A stretch of DNA of 64,000 nt from Oncomelania hupensis (lineage: Eukaryota > Mollusca > Gastropoda > Littorinimorpha > Pomatiopsidae). The DNA lies in assembly GCA_036898135.1 (NCBI GenBank), contig CM072515.1, forward strand, positions 19,450,937-19,514,936. Reading direction: 5' to 3'. A program made the position numbers and the translations under genes. The notes beneath the pieces were generated by a model that had not been told where the DNA came from, did no database searches, and worked only from the letters and a program-made list of their open reading frames with translations. Below are positions 12,052-22,940 of this stretch, in pieces; position 1 is the first letter of the stretch; the number at the start of each line of letters is the position of its first letter.

Positions 12052-12535
12052 AACAGTACGCCATTTCGTCTTAAAACTCGTTAATGTACGCCATATTGTC
12101 TTAAAGCTCACGCCATTTTGTCTTAAAACTCACGCAAATTTGTCTTAAAGCTCACGCAATTTTGTCTTAAAGCTCTCGTCATATTTTCCTAAAGAATGTA
12201 CGCCAATTTGTTATAAAACTCTAGAATGTACGCCATTTTGTTATAAAACTATAGAATATACGCCATTTTGTAAATAAAACTTTAGAATGTATGCCATTTT
12301 ATTATAAAACTCTAAAATGTACGCCATTTTGTTGTAAAACTCTAGAATGACGCCATTTTGTGATAAAACTCTAAAATGTACGGCATTTTGTTATAAAACT
12401 CTAAAATGTACGCCATTTTGTTTTAAAACTCTAGAGTGTACGCCATTTTGTAATAAAACTCTAAAAGATACGCATTTTGTTATAAAACTCTAGAATGTAC
12501 GCCATTTTGTTATAAAACGCTAAAATGTACGCCAT
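12052..12535. repeat. Minisatellite, ~30-bp unit, first segment
   Basis: Roughly 18 tandem copies of a unit like 'tgtacgccattttgttataa' plus 'aactctagaa'. Units near the 5' end are shorter (about 24 bp, 'cttaaaactcacgccatttt'). Each unit carries 'cgccatttt', the complement of a YY1-type core (aaaatggcg). The array continues at 13047-13190 after a transposon insertion. Confidence 0.93.
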
Positions 12536-13046
12536 CACAAGTATATCAACTAACAAGTTAGTATCTCGTATTGCCCCCAGTCGACGTGCGGTGGTCCCGT
12601 CGCCCTTGGTTTTAGCCACAAGCTGATACGGGGATATCCCAAACCTAAAAATAGAATAGAGAATTCTGGGAAATCTGTTCTCGCGAAGATGTGCTCGCTG
12701 AAATGAAACGAAAGTTGGGAGAGGAACTGCATATTTCTGGTAGTGAACAAAGGCAGAAACTTGTCAGCAGTATTATTAGCGATGGAGTTATAATGGACGA
12801 AGTGCTCCATACCTATGAGATTGCCTTTGCTCGAGCAAAGAAACTAAAGAAGGATTTGGCCGACGTCATTTCAGAAAAGCATTTCCCTACCCATAATTCC
12901 CCTGGGTTTTGAAGTTTCTAAAAAGTTATTTCAGGCCGACGACGCTCTATGGAGCGCAAAGCATGTAAAGGGAAGCAACCAGTTGTACGCGCACGTCGAC
13001 AGAGACATAGAAGAGAGATACTAACTTGTTAGTTGATATACTTGTG
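12536..13046. mobile_element. 511-bp TIR DNA transposon (non-autonomous)
   Basis: Perfect 32-bp terminal inverted repeats lie at 12536-12567 and 13015-13046, starting 'cacaagtatatcaactaac'. The TIR itself contains a small palindrome, actaac-aa-gttagt. The element interrupts the minisatellite. It is flanked by 'acgccat' at 12529-12535 and 13047-13053, a possible 7-bp target duplication, but that motif also occurs in every array unit. No transposase is encoded. The superfamily cannot be assigned from the ends alone. Confidence 0.85.
12655..12912 (+). CDS. Open coding segment inside the TIR transposon, function unknown
   Basis: An 85-codon frame is open from 12655 to a TGA at 12910-12912; the first ATG is at 12703. 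Composition is ordinary, helical and charged, with stretches such as EFWEICSREDVLAEMKRK and AFARAKKLKKDLADVI, unlike the low-complexity frames elsewhere. After the stop, another frame stays open from about 12913 to a TAA inside the right TIR near 13023, so the two may have been one exon before a frameshift. I do not recognise the protein. It could be captured host coding sequence or the remnant of the parent transposon's own gene. No promoter or poly(A) signal was seen. Confidence 0.35.
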   Translation, partial: NREFWEICSREDVLAEMKRKLGEELHISGSEQRQKLVSSIISDGVIMDEVLHTYEIAFARAKKLKKDLADVISEKHFPTHNSPGF

Positions 13047-13190
13047 ACGCCATACAATGTACGCCATTTTGTTATAAAACTTTAGAATGTACGCCATTTT
13101 GTTATAAAACTCTAGAATGTACGCCATTTTGTTATAAAACTCTAGAATGTACGACATTTTGTTATAAATTTTCAATTCAAGAATTTACGC
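13047..13190. repeat. Minisatellite, second segment
   Basis: Four to five more units of the same ~30-bp repeat follow the right transposon end and decay into 'ttcaattcaagaatttacgcc'. Confidence 0.9.
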
Positions 13191-13317
13191 CAGTTTGTTT
13201 TTCACAAGGGCTATGCTAGGAACTGTTATCTACAAATCAGTTTTCACTTCAAAGAAGTAAAACAACCCGAATACACACTAACTACTAGATTACGACAACT
13301 CTAGTTTCGAAATATAC

Positions 13318-14408
13318 AGAAGTCGAAGTCGAAGTCGAAACCTTTAATAGGATAATAGCATTAGGTCCTATGGACCTGTCTTACAGCTAGCCCTTAAGAA
13401 AATTGTAAAAAAAATAAGAAATAAGAAATTCAGAACAAAATAATTAACACAAAAATTGATTTGAAACTAACACAAACCTTAACAATGATAAGAAAAAAAA
13501 TACTAAGAAAATTAATGTACCAAAATACACATACTCCCTCCCTCCCCCTCCTCCAAAACCCATTTCCTACTCCCACTCTCCCCTCATCCCACCACCACAA
13601 CCACACACATACACAAGCTAATTCACACTTTCAACAAATTAAACTGTCGTAAGATAGGAAAGAACAAATGTATACAATCATCTTAAATATTAGGAGCAAT
13701 GGAAAATAGAAATTTGTGGAGTCTAATTTTAAACAATGTTAATGATTTACTTTCCTTGATCTCGAGTGGTAGAGAATTCCACACATTTGGACCAGATTAT
13801 GGCAGAGATGTTTTAAATATGTCTAAGCGTGGCTGTGGCAATGTTAAATTAGGCTTATGTCTGAAAATTGAATAGCGAGATGAAGGTTTTCTAAAAAGTA
13901 CTTTTAAATAAACAGGAGCTCTATTGTTTAGTATTTTGTACATTAAAACGGCTTTCTAATAAGTAAGGTATTTGTTAAGGGGAAGCATATCAGCTAGTTT
14001 TAATTTTGAATCAGTTTTGATGGAAGTGTTGGAGATAAGTAATTTTGCAGCTCTGCGGTGAATAGAATTAATCTTTTTAAACAAGGCATCACTGCAGCCG
14101 TTCCGTATTATTGCTGCATAATCAATGTGAGGTTTGATATGAGCATTATAAAAAAAAAGCTTTTTAGCATCTGCAGTTATGATAGATTGAAGCTTAGAAA
14201 ACATAAATAATTTTGTGGAGAGAATTTTACAAAGATTTTCAATATGTGAATGCCAACTGAGTTTGTTATCTACGAAGACGCCTAAAAGTTTATGACTTTC
14301 AACCTGTTTAATATTATTTCTATTCACGACTAAATCAAGAGAAACAGACAGCCTTTGACTGTGGAGGGCCCTAAAGGAAAGACTCCAAAAGTACCAGTTA
14401 GTGTCCAA
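13318..14408 (-). pseudogene. CR1/L2-type LINE, 3' part (minus strand)
   Basis: The minus-strand frame 14408-13956 encodes the C-terminal part of a non-LTR reverse transcriptase, with 'KLLGVFVDNKLSWHSHIENL', 'KLFFYNAHIKPHIDYA' and 'INSIHRRAAKLL'. After a stop/frame change near 13955, the C-terminus continues in another frame to about 13690, including a 'GPNVWNSLPLEI' motif. A 3' UTR follows, ending in a GAAGTC repeat (13318-13338) that reads as a short tandem tail on the minus strand. The catalytic palm and the endonuclease are absent: a 5'-truncated, dead copy. Confidence 0.8.
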
Positions 14409-14409
14409 T

Positions 14410-15690
14410 AAAGCTACTGTGGTAAGTACTCCTGCGCAGTAAGTATCCGAGTGAGAGGGAATAGTATTATAGCGGCCTCCCTAGGGCCTCTAACTCGCTC
14501 GCTCATTTAATTCTGGCAGGCGATTCTCTCCTGGCTACAAAAATGATACCGAAGCACGCAAGCGTTTACAGGGTTAAGTGGGTTTGAGTGGGTCCTCTAA
14601 ACATGCTTATACACTCGTTGTCCAATGCAGAATCGCTAGGAGATTATTATATAATAGATATCCGAAGCACAGGCGCTTCCCAAAATCTTTGAACACGTCC
14701 CTCTCAGTGCGTATTATATTTATCAAGACCACAAACTCCTCTCAGCCTCGGCTACGCTGTGTGTGTTCTGTGGTGGGTCCGTTTGTTTGGTTTTTTTCAA
14801 ATAAAGAAATAATGTACGCCTTTTGCTGTCCATCACAAAGCAGGTCTTTGTATCCAGTTAAGTCAGTAATTTCAAAATCTATTCATATATGTATTGCATG
14901 TAATTTATTTTTTCCCCTATACAACACTGTATTCCAGCAATGACACAAACATCACAAATTGTCCAACACTGACCACTAGCTGCAGGAGACACGGCTGGAG
15001 AATAATCCAGTTAAAAGTTGGGTTTACAGATGTTCTGTTTTTTCCATAATTTAGCAGAAACACAAGCATCAACAATTTCAAAACGCTGGAAGCATGCAGG
15101 TCGTTGGCCGCAGCAGAACGGGCTGGAGAATACTCACATTAAAAGTGGAGGGTGGTGCAACAGCGTGGCGGACAGGGCACACGCTAAGCATCGTCGAAAT
15201 CGTTCACCAACTTGGATGGGAATGGTTCGCACTTGGATTCAACCAATGCACGGCACAAAGAATGAAACAACACAAAACCCCCTTCTGCGAATGGGTTCAT
15301 GGCTCTGTTTAGAACACGGGAAAGTAAAGCATTGAGGGCTACGAGGCGGGCACTACCCTCAAGAAACTGGCCCTGAGAAAAGAGCCTCTGATGCCTTAAT
15401 GCATGCCTCTCTCCCAATCGATCAAAAGGTTCAGGGATCACCCTTTACCCCTTTGGTTAAGTTGCATGTGAGGCCTTATTTTAAAGAAATAGATATGGTC
15501 TAACCCCCCCCGAACAATTGCTCCCACTGGTAGAATGATTGGTCATTTTTCATACGTATCCTTGGAGATTTGCATCTAGTTTTTAATGATAATGTCTGTC
15601 TCTGAGATTTCACTGCTTGTCGGGGGTCCCCATTTTCAAAAGCGACACAACTTACTTCAGTATGACTTGCACAACTTGTTTGTCTCTCAA
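14410..15690. other. No recognisable gene; weak direct repeat
   Basis: About 80 bp at 14943-15020 and 15060-15140 are imperfect direct repeats (both contain 'ggctggagaata' and 'ttaaaagt'). Otherwise I see only short open frames without motifs. Confidence 0.4.
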
Positions 15691-15896
15691 GAAGAAGAGG
15701 AAGAGGCAGGAAACAGAACAAGCAGATGAGGAGAAATAAGAAGAAGGAGAAGAAGCAGAAGAAGAAGAAGAAGAAGAAGAAGAAGAAGAAGAAGAAGAAG
15801 AAGAAGAAGAAGAAGAAGAAGAAGAAGAAGAAGAAGAAGAAGAAATAACAACAACCACAACAACAACAACAACAACAACAACAGCAACAACAACAA
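15690..15896. repeat. AAG then ACA microsatellite
   Basis: AAG-rich from 15690, pure at 15757-15844, switching to (ACA)n at 15845-15896. Confidence 0.95.
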
Positions 15897-16414
15897 CCAC
15901 AATGACGTAGACGTTAACAACAACTAAAAACACACACACAAGAAATAAATTATGGCCTCCGGTTGAAAAGCAGGCATCGGCGAGATATTAGAGTGTTGAA
16001 GAAAGGGCCGGAAATGAAGAATACGATATCCCAAGCCGGTCAGTGTTTGAATGCGAATTAAGAGATATGTTTAAAAAACGGTATCACGAACACTGCCGCT
16101 GACATTTTGAAGTTTCAACTTCAGTTAACGTCAATCAGACAGACTTTATTTCTTATTTGCGTTTTCACTTTTCATTGGATATAGCGTCACATGCCGGAAG
16201 AGGAAATCAAACAGCACCCTCCCCTTTTTCTCCCTTATCTCTCCTTTTTATTTCGCTTCCCTCTTTCTTCTCTAACACCCACAGGATCAGAAATTCGCAA
16301 CATTTATTGCAATCGCGGTAGAGAGCTTGTAGGGTATGCGTGCACCTGTAGACTATTTTCTGCGTAGGGCGAGCGCCCTCTAGTTGTGGATGTCCCTAAT
16401 AATGACGCTATTTG

Positions 16415-16905
16415 AATTGTATTGTATCAGACAAGTCCTCTCAAGGATCGCACAAACAACTGCTGCTTTGACAAGGTTGAAGCCCATTTGGAAAGACATG
16501 ACCATCAGTCTACATTCCAAGGTAAGCCTCCTGCGCTCCCTTGTTACATGTATCTCCATCTTCCTATACTCTTGCAAAACATGGACCCTCACAGCAGATC
16601 TAAAACGAAGTATACAACCATTGGACAACATGATGACATGCTCACGGTTGTGAAGAAACGGAAACTTCGATGGTATGGCCACATCACCAGAGCATCGGAC
16701 CTTGCAAAGAGCACCCTGCAAGGCACGGTGCAAGGAGGCAGAAGAAGAGGGAGACATAACAAGAGGTGGGAGGACAACATTCAAGAATGGACTGGCTTGA
16801 CACTGAGCGAAGACATGAGGGTTGCTGATGAGAGAAAGATCGAGTACGCTGGTTAAACGATCATGTATGGTGCCCCAATGACCTTCGAGTTACGGGATAG
16901 GATAT
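16415..16905 (+). pseudogene. RTE-like LINE 3' fragment
   Basis: The frame 16422-16856 contains 'VVKKRKLRWYGHITRASDLA', 'LQGTVQGGRRRGRHNKRWED' and 'NIQEWTGLTLSE', the C-terminal region of a widespread RTE-like non-LTR retrotransposon family. A shorter overlapping frame (16384-16653) carries 'SRIAQTTAALTRLKPIWKD', so a frameshift separates the two. It ends in 'acgggataggata', the tail also seen at 32208-32221 and, reversed, at 61256. Only the 3' 490 bp is present. Confidence 0.85.
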
Positions 16906-16918
16906 GATAGCATAGTAA

Positions 16919-16944
16919 TGACGACGACGACAATAATAATGATA

Positions 16945-17005
<61 letters not shown>

Positions 17006-17018
17006 CGACGACGATGAA
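16919..17018. repeat. GAT microsatellite
   Basis: ACG/AAT-bordered (GAT)n directly behind the LINE tail, possibly grown from the tail. Confidence 0.95.
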
Positions 17019-17388
17019 TACAATGCAATACAACACATCTCTATAACCTCACAAGGAATGACCACAGGCACAGGATCACAGTTTAAAGATTACACAAATA
17101 TGGACTTCACATTCACCTTAAAAACATCATCCAGCACACCTCACTAGCAATGCTAGAATATTACACACAATAGTACAAGTACCACATACACAACACAACA
17201 CATATATATATACACACACACAGACACACACACACACTTTTCAGTTGAACAAAGCGAAGCAGCAAGTTACATGTTACAAGGTATCATAGTGCCCTGGAAT
17301 GACATGGCTTACAATTTAACAACAACTAATAAATTAACACGGTATTAAACAAAATCCTTTAGGCATTAAGACATAATGACATAATAAC

Positions 17389-17441
17389 ATGATGATGATA
17401 ATGATGATGACGATGCTGATGGTGATGATGAAGATGATAAA

Positions 17442-17501
<60 letters not shown>

Positions 17502-17518
17502 CATCATCATCATCATCA

Positions 17519-17571
<53 letters not shown>

Positions 17572-17637
17572 GCTGTTGTTTTTTGTTATTATTATTATTC
17601 TTATTGCTGTTGTTTTCGTTATTATAATTATTATAAA

Positions 17638-17699
<62 letters not shown>

Positions 17700-17700
17700 C
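17389..17700. repeat. Compound ATG-ATC-ATT microsatellite
   Basis: (ATG)n at about 17389-17499, then (ATC)n to about 17520, then (ATT)n to 17570, a non-repeat gap with two 'attgctgttgttttygtta' copies, then (ATT)n again at 17640-17698. ATG followed by ATC makes a self-complementary GAT/ATC junction near 17500. Confidence 0.95.
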
Positions 17701-17759
17701 AGTATTACAGAGAGAGAGAGGCGTCTGCAATATTGCCAATGGTGTATGCAGTAGATGAC

Positions 17760-19450
17760 TTCATTCATAGAGACCCTTCACTCTCACAAACAGATAGTGG
17801 CGCCAGCGGTGTTTTCATACAGAGTCTCAGATACCTTCCTCTAAGGCCTTATCAGCACGTTTCGGAGGTGAGCCACGGCAGCCTCTGGCGCTCAGTATAC
17901 TGTGTGTCTAGTGCCCCTTCTAAATGGAGAGATCACTGGAAAGTCGTTGCGTGACGTTTTACATGGTGTAAGGATCACCGTCCGTGTGCTATTTCTGCAG
18001 TATGGCGCTGTTTGGCGACACTCAAACGTAAATAATGGGTCTGTCTGTCTTTCTCTATGTCTGTTTGTCTTGATTGATCTGTCTCCTCCCCGGCAAAAGG
18101 ATCACACTTCACCCACTCTTCGTTCTTTATTCACAGGACAACAGAACGAACATTCCCAAGCAAAAATAAAGCCAAAACATCTTTAGTTCAGTTGTAATAT
18201 CAGAAATGTTGACGACAAAGATGTTGTAACGTAGCTTTGAGATAAACAGATAGTATTGAACAAAAACTGACGTTAATTTACCAGCACTCTAAGGAAATGT
18301 TCGCAGTTATTAAATTAACATCCTTGCGACGTTCACTCCCGATACAAACAAGCAAAACTCGCTGACCGGTGTCAGTGGACCGCTAAGTAGCCACGCGAAT
18401 CATATCACTCTTAAATCTATCCTGCATTTCTCCCTGGACACGAAGTTGATACTAACAGATAGTGGTCCCAGAGGCAGGACAAGAGAACAAAGACGTCCGA
18501 GAAAAGATTCACGTATTCGCGAGAACGAGATGATTGGTCAGAGATGACGTGTAGATTCCTTTATAGCCTCCGTACACCCCTGCGTTAACCCGGCAGTCAT
18601 ATACGAAACGTAAAACCACGAGGGTCAAGGAGCAGACTGAAGTGAAAAAATCCTCAGCCATCACCAACAGAGTGATAGACTTGAGATGGTTTCACGGTTC
18701 CCAGAGACTAGAACTCAGCTCTGGGACGGTTCGTGGAAGTCAACGCCTAACGCTTTCTCCCGTGGACAGAAGACGATCAACTAGAGTCTACCTCGCCACG
18801 TCCGGCCCCGTAGCTACCAGACTCGCCCGATCATCCTGAGAGTGACCAGACTACCTCAGATTGACCACCAGACCCAAGCACTCACAGAAACTGAGAGCTA
18901 AGTTCCCTCTCAACTGCAACTGATGTCAAAAATACTTGGAACAATATTAGACCATCAAACACATAGAACAACTTAGCACGTGATAAAGAAGTCTTGCTAA
19001 AGAACTGTCCCAGCACATTCGACAGTTCATAGTTATTAATCATATTTTAAAAGTCATGTTAGAATTTGTGTTGAAGATATAAAAGTTGAAATCACATAAA
19101 TACGACTGGTGTCATTCTGTTTGTATTGTTGTGTGTCCACTAGCTCTTCTTCTCTTGAGACCAATTAAACTAGTCATTGGACTAGCAAAAATCATTTCTT
19201 AAAGTGAGCCAATGATACTTTAAAACCCGAGAACAAATACAACTTTTTACGTGACCAAGCACTGTGATTCAGTCTCTCACTTCGCTTAGGAATCTTGGTA
19301 AAGAACGGCTGATAGAGATAGCTAAACGCTTCATCTATCTACATATCTTAATCCCCTTGTAAGATTATCGTATCTTCTCCAGGATATCATAAAATTAGTT
19401 AAATCATTTACAGTTCTCTATTGTTTTTCTGTCTGTCTGTCTGCCTAGAG
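17760..19450. other. Unassigned; weak LTR-like features
   Basis: No gene recognised. At 18525-18560 there is a CCAAT-type 'gattggtca' next to a CRE-like 'tgacgtg' and a TATA-like 'ttatag'. 'taaatacgactggtgtcatt' lies near 19100. The layout recalls LTR U3/R sequence, but I found no termini or target duplication. About 80 bp at 18040-18130 resembles 32225-32310, suggesting a shared dispersed repeat. Confidence 0.3.
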
Positions 19451-19454
19451 AGAG

Positions 19455-20120
19455 AACAGTCTGATTAAGAACAACAGTAAGAAGGCCTACAAGACTGAAA
19501 CGGCTGACAAGTGTTAAGCAACCCAAGGTCTCCACGATCCAAAGCAAGTCTAGCGTGTATGCCTTATAGAAGAACAAGAAGTTTTGGATAGATGAACAGA
19601 GTATTGCTCTGACCTTCACAACCACACACCAAACGGAGATCCATCAGTTCTAGCATGTTCCCAGGACAGAGAAGAAGAAGAAATATTTCCAATTATCCGA
19701 GAAGTTGAGACAGCAGTGCAATCGCTGAAGAAGCGGGAGTGGACAACATACCCGCAAAATTGATTCAAGCCAGAGGAGAAGCGATGATTGACGCCCTCAC
19801 CATTATCTGTAACAAGATCTGTTAGAGTGGGGAGTGACCTATACCACAGACACAGTCGCTTTTCATCACTCTTCCCAAAAAGGGTAGCCTTCAGGAGTGT
19901 GAAAATTACCGCAACATCAGACCCATCAGCTATTCCAGCAAAGTCCTCGTGAAAGTAATACTCAAGAACTTGAAACCCCAAGCTGAACAAATCATAGCTG
20001 AAGAACAAGCAGGATTCAGGGCAGGACGAAGTACCACTGAGCAGGTTTTCAACCTCATAATAATCTGCAAGAAATACCTACAGCGCCAACAACATTTATT
20101 TCATGTGTTTGTAGACTTCA
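19455..20120 (+). pseudogene. RTE-like LINE reverse transcriptase, segment 1 of 3
   Basis: This is the N-terminal part of a reverse transcriptase whose remaining parts lie at 21519-21720 and 31432-32221. Recognisable stretches are 'NHTPNGDPSVLACSQD' (about 19620-19665), 'SGVDNIPAKLIQARGEAMID' and the frame 19949-20120 with 'LKNLKPQAEQIIAEEQAGFR' and 'AGRSTTEQVFNL'. Several frame changes are needed to read through. It ends at the 11-bp duplicated target 'tgtagacttca' (20110-20120). No endonuclease domain was found upstream, so the copy is 5'-truncated near 19450. Confidence 0.85.
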
Positions 20121-20198
20121 CAGGTGTGTCGGATAGCGCAGTGGTTGGAGCACTCGCTACTGTGTCGCAAGTTAAGCACCGTCCAGTGCGGTTAGCAC

Positions 20199-20200
<2 letters not shown>
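20121..20200 (+). mobile_element. tRNA-like SINE head fragment
   Basis: 'ggatagcgcagtggttggag' is a good A box. It leads into about 45 bp of further sequence and an (AAT)n tract. It sits directly after the left copy of the 11-bp target duplication. Confidence 0.5.
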
Positions 20201-20234
<34 letters not shown>

Positions 20235-20605
20235 GATGCTATGTACGCGCCTTTCCCCAAGGCTCAAAGCGCGGCGATCTATACCAACATACACGCTCAC
20301 CTGTCTCATTTACCCTCACATACACCAAATACACATACATCACTCAAACAGGTGGTGCAAAGGCAGGGAGATCGCTATTAGAAGACGGAAGAAAATCGAA
20401 TTTTTATTTTTGAAATTTTTATATTGACTGCATTCTGTACCATTATTGAAGGGAGGGAGGAAACCGGAGTGCCCGGAGAAAACCCTCGGTGGCCTCAATA
20501 GTCTCGTACCTAAGTCACATACGTTCGCCCCTTGCGGGAATCGAACCCGCGACCTTCGGCATAGGAAACCGGCGACTTATCCACTGCGCCACGAGGCCAC
20601 CCTAA
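20201..20605 (-). mobile_element. tRNA-Arg-like SINE family B, full length (minus strand)
   Basis: On the minus strand the element begins with a tRNA-like head (20597-20527). It continues through a conserved middle with 'ctccgggcactccggtttcc' and a body containing 'gatcgccgcgctttgag', and ends in an (ATT)n tail at 20201-20233. Three other partial copies (7318, 34218, 50731) share the 3' body. This is the only copy here with an intact head. Confidence 0.8.
20527..20597 (-). other. tRNA-Arg(CCT)-like promoter head of the SINE
   Basis: 71 nt that fold as a tRNA: acceptor strands GCCTCGT and AAGGGGC (six of seven pairs, counting wobble), A box 'tggcgcagtggataag', a loop with CCT at the anticodon position and B box 'ggttcgattcc'. 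It is embedded in the SINE and continues directly into SINE body, so it is an internal polymerase III promoter rather than a tRNA gene. Confidence 0.7.
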
Positions 20606-20639
20606 TGTATGGGTGACCGCAAAACGTGAAGTGACAAAT

Positions 20640-21518
20640 AACAACGCCCCCAGTTAACTCAACTGTGATTGAGTACCCACTCTCTTAAGGGTGGGAAAGG
20701 TAAAGCAGCGAGGGAGAGAGATGGGAATCACCCTCATTACGCTGGCCCAAGATAAGTATGATCTCCAACATCACGCTCCCCTACGGCCACAAGGTTATGG
20801 GACTACCTTTACCTTTCCGAGCAAAGAAACGCGATCACATCACACCTCTACTACATTCCCTTCACTGGCTTCCTGTGCAAGCACGCATAGAGTACAAACT
20901 ATTTGTTCTCTGTCACAACTTCTTCACAGATTCTTGTCCTTCCTACCTTGCTGATCTACTTTCTGTCTACTCTCCTTCACGCACTTTAAGATCTTCTGCT
21001 GACACTCGCACACTCAAGGTTCCCGTCACCCGCACTAAGACAACGGCCAACGTGCATTCGCTTACTCGGCACCCAAGCAGTGGAATTCCCTTCCCTCCCA
21101 TATCCGCAACATACAATCAACACAGGCATTCAAAAAGGACCTCAAAACCCACCTCTTCAAACTGCATTATTCAAACTGATTTGTATCCCGCTGCCATTCT
21201 CTCCTCTTTTGTTTCTGTCTGGTCCGTAAGTGTGTACATGGCTGTAAATATTTATACTGTTTTCCTTTCCTGGGTCTAACCGGACATATAAAAAGCTGTG
21301 AATAAGTTTTAGCTATTATATTTTTGTCTTTTTTTGTCATTTTTGAAAATAGTTGTAAATAGTTCTTACTTTTACCGTTCCGTCTTTTGGTGTATCGTAG
21401 CAAAAACGATGTTTGATCGAGTGCATGTATTTTTATGTAATGACTATGTAAAGCGCGGTGAGTCTGGTCGTAGGCTGGAGTACCCGCTATATAAAAATCC
21501 GTTATTATTATACCTACC
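20640..21518 (+). pseudogene. CR1-like LINE 3' fragment
   Basis: The frame 20758-21060 reads 'RAKKRDHITPLLHSLHWLPV', 'QARIEYKLFVLCHNFF' and 'PSYLADLLSVYSPSRTLRSS', the C-terminal signature of CR1/Jockey-type reverse transcriptases. After a frame change, 'QAFKKDLKTHLF' follows at about 21125-21160. A 3' UTR runs to 'ttattattat' (21502-21511), a microsatellite-like tail typical of CR1. The right copy of 'tgtagacttca' follows at 21519-21529. It is 5'-truncated, with no palm or endonuclease. Confidence 0.8.
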
Positions 21519-21720
21519 TGTAGACTTCAAAAAAGCATTTCACCGAGTCTGGCATGCAGCTCTGTGAGCAACCATGAGAGTGTACAACATCAGCCCTAAA
21601 ATTATTGAAGTCATCAAAAGCCTGTATGACAAGGCTACCAGTGTAGAGGCCCTTGCAGATCACGAAGGCACAGTCAATATAGGAGGTAGAGAAATCTCAA
21701 ACCTTCGTTTTGTGGATGAC
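21519..21720 (+). pseudogene. RTE-like LINE reverse transcriptase, segment 2 of 3
   Basis: Reads 'VDFKKAFHRVWHAAL', a stop, then 'MRVYNISPKIIEVIKSLYDK', then jumps to 'EALADHEGTVNIGG' and 'NLRFVDD'. The VDF is the motif A region and FVDD is the motif C catalytic box. Between 'YDKATS' and 'ALADHEG' the family normally has about 35-40 residues including the motif B (QG) region. These are deleted, so the copy was already defective. The segment ends exactly at the 5-bp target 'atgac' (21716-21720). Confidence 0.85.
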
Positions 21721-22940
21721 TGTCATGAATTGGCTAGTTTAACTCTGCCCAGCGACTATTTAGCATGTGTAGTCATTGTACCCTTAGAGAGTCAGTATAT
21801 AACACAGCAGCAATTAAGATTACACAGCAGACCACACACCGCGAGCCCGACCCACGCTATCGCAGTGAGTCAGCACTTGAGTTTTGAATCGGACCATTTT
21901 AACCAATCAGAGCAGGCTCAGTGGGTAGAGCAGTTCTGACTGCGTCAAATCTTAGCGCAGTTTGAATCAGTCGTGTGTGAGAAGAGGAAGAAGTAACATC
22001 TACTACTTAGCTAGCAGAGAATCTCTTCACTCATAGACCAGGAAGCAGGACTTAGAATTCTCTCAAGTCATCACGGGCCTGAACTTGTCAAACAGGTAAA
22101 TGAACACCCTTCTGTTTCATCGTGATAGATTTATATTATTGTTGAAATTATGTTTGTGGAATTTGCTATGCATAAATGTGAATTGTTAATCCGAATTTGC
22201 CGTACCACGTGGAAGAGCCGAGCACGAGGCGAAACACGACCGGTTGCGCCGCCATGTTGTATCCCGTATGGAACCACTGTTGTTTAACTTATATGTATGT
22301 TTGCAGACCAGTGGCTGTACCACTGAATGTTTATAATATTATTAATTCTGTATGTGTATAGTTAGACACGATTGATATTTATGTATGTATAGGAATTTAG
22401 AGTGAGATTCCAGTGGAACCCGGAAGTAGCAGAATGTTCGTCGCTTATGTATAGAGATGTGGAGCTATCACTGAGGGCTACTTGGCTTTCAGTGAGACGC
22501 TCTGCACAAACCGATTATTCAGGGTTGTGCAGAATTTCGTCTCTTATATTACAGACGAGCAGGCGAGCTATCCCGAGCTATCCTGTGCGCACCACTCCAC
22601 CGAAACGACTAGTTGGTCGAGGAGACTCTACCGCACAAGACGGAAGGAGCTACCCGAAGAAACACCCTGTCAGACCCCACAGCGTGGCAAGGGAACCCAA
22701 CTACACAACGACAAAGGTGTACCAGAAGCTACCTCACAGAAGGACTTCGAACCCCCACTCATGAGTTAAGTGCATAACACGAAGGTGCACTTAAACTGAT
22801 CATAGCAGGACCACAGTAGTCCAACTCGTCAGAAACTGTAAAACGGACCACAGTAGTCCAAATCTACATGAAATATTATAGCAAGTGCCCGAGGAAGAAA
22901 AACAGCTGCCTAGACTATCAGCGATCGAACTCTTAGCAGT
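21721..22940 (+). mobile_element. Older solo LTR, left part
   Basis: 1220 bp of an LTR related to the intact element's LTRs. It starts 'tgtcatgaattggctag', directly behind the LINE target 'atgac', and stops at 'gcagt', where the younger element is inserted. It carries many substitutions and small indels against the younger LTRs, densest in the first ~240 bp. The remainder of this LTR lies at 31128-31431. Confidence 0.92.
22936..22940 (+). repeat. Target site duplication gcagt (left)
   Basis: The 5-bp 'gcagt' here is repeated at 31123-31127. In an uninterrupted LTR the sequence reads '...cttagcagtgactgag...', so the complete element inserted at this point. Five base pairs is the usual size for Ty3/gypsy integrases. 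Confidence 0.92.

Noticed and set aside
20527..20597. tRNA-Arg(CCT) gene on the minus strand
   Set aside because: It folds well, but it continues into a multicopy SINE body ending in (ATT)n, so it is the promoter part of a SINE.
22402..22764. A 120-codon frame conserved in all three LTR copies (22402, 23624, 30277)
   Set aside because: It starts with GTG, lies inside non-coding LTR sequence, and its conservation is explained by recent LTR duplication. No known motif.
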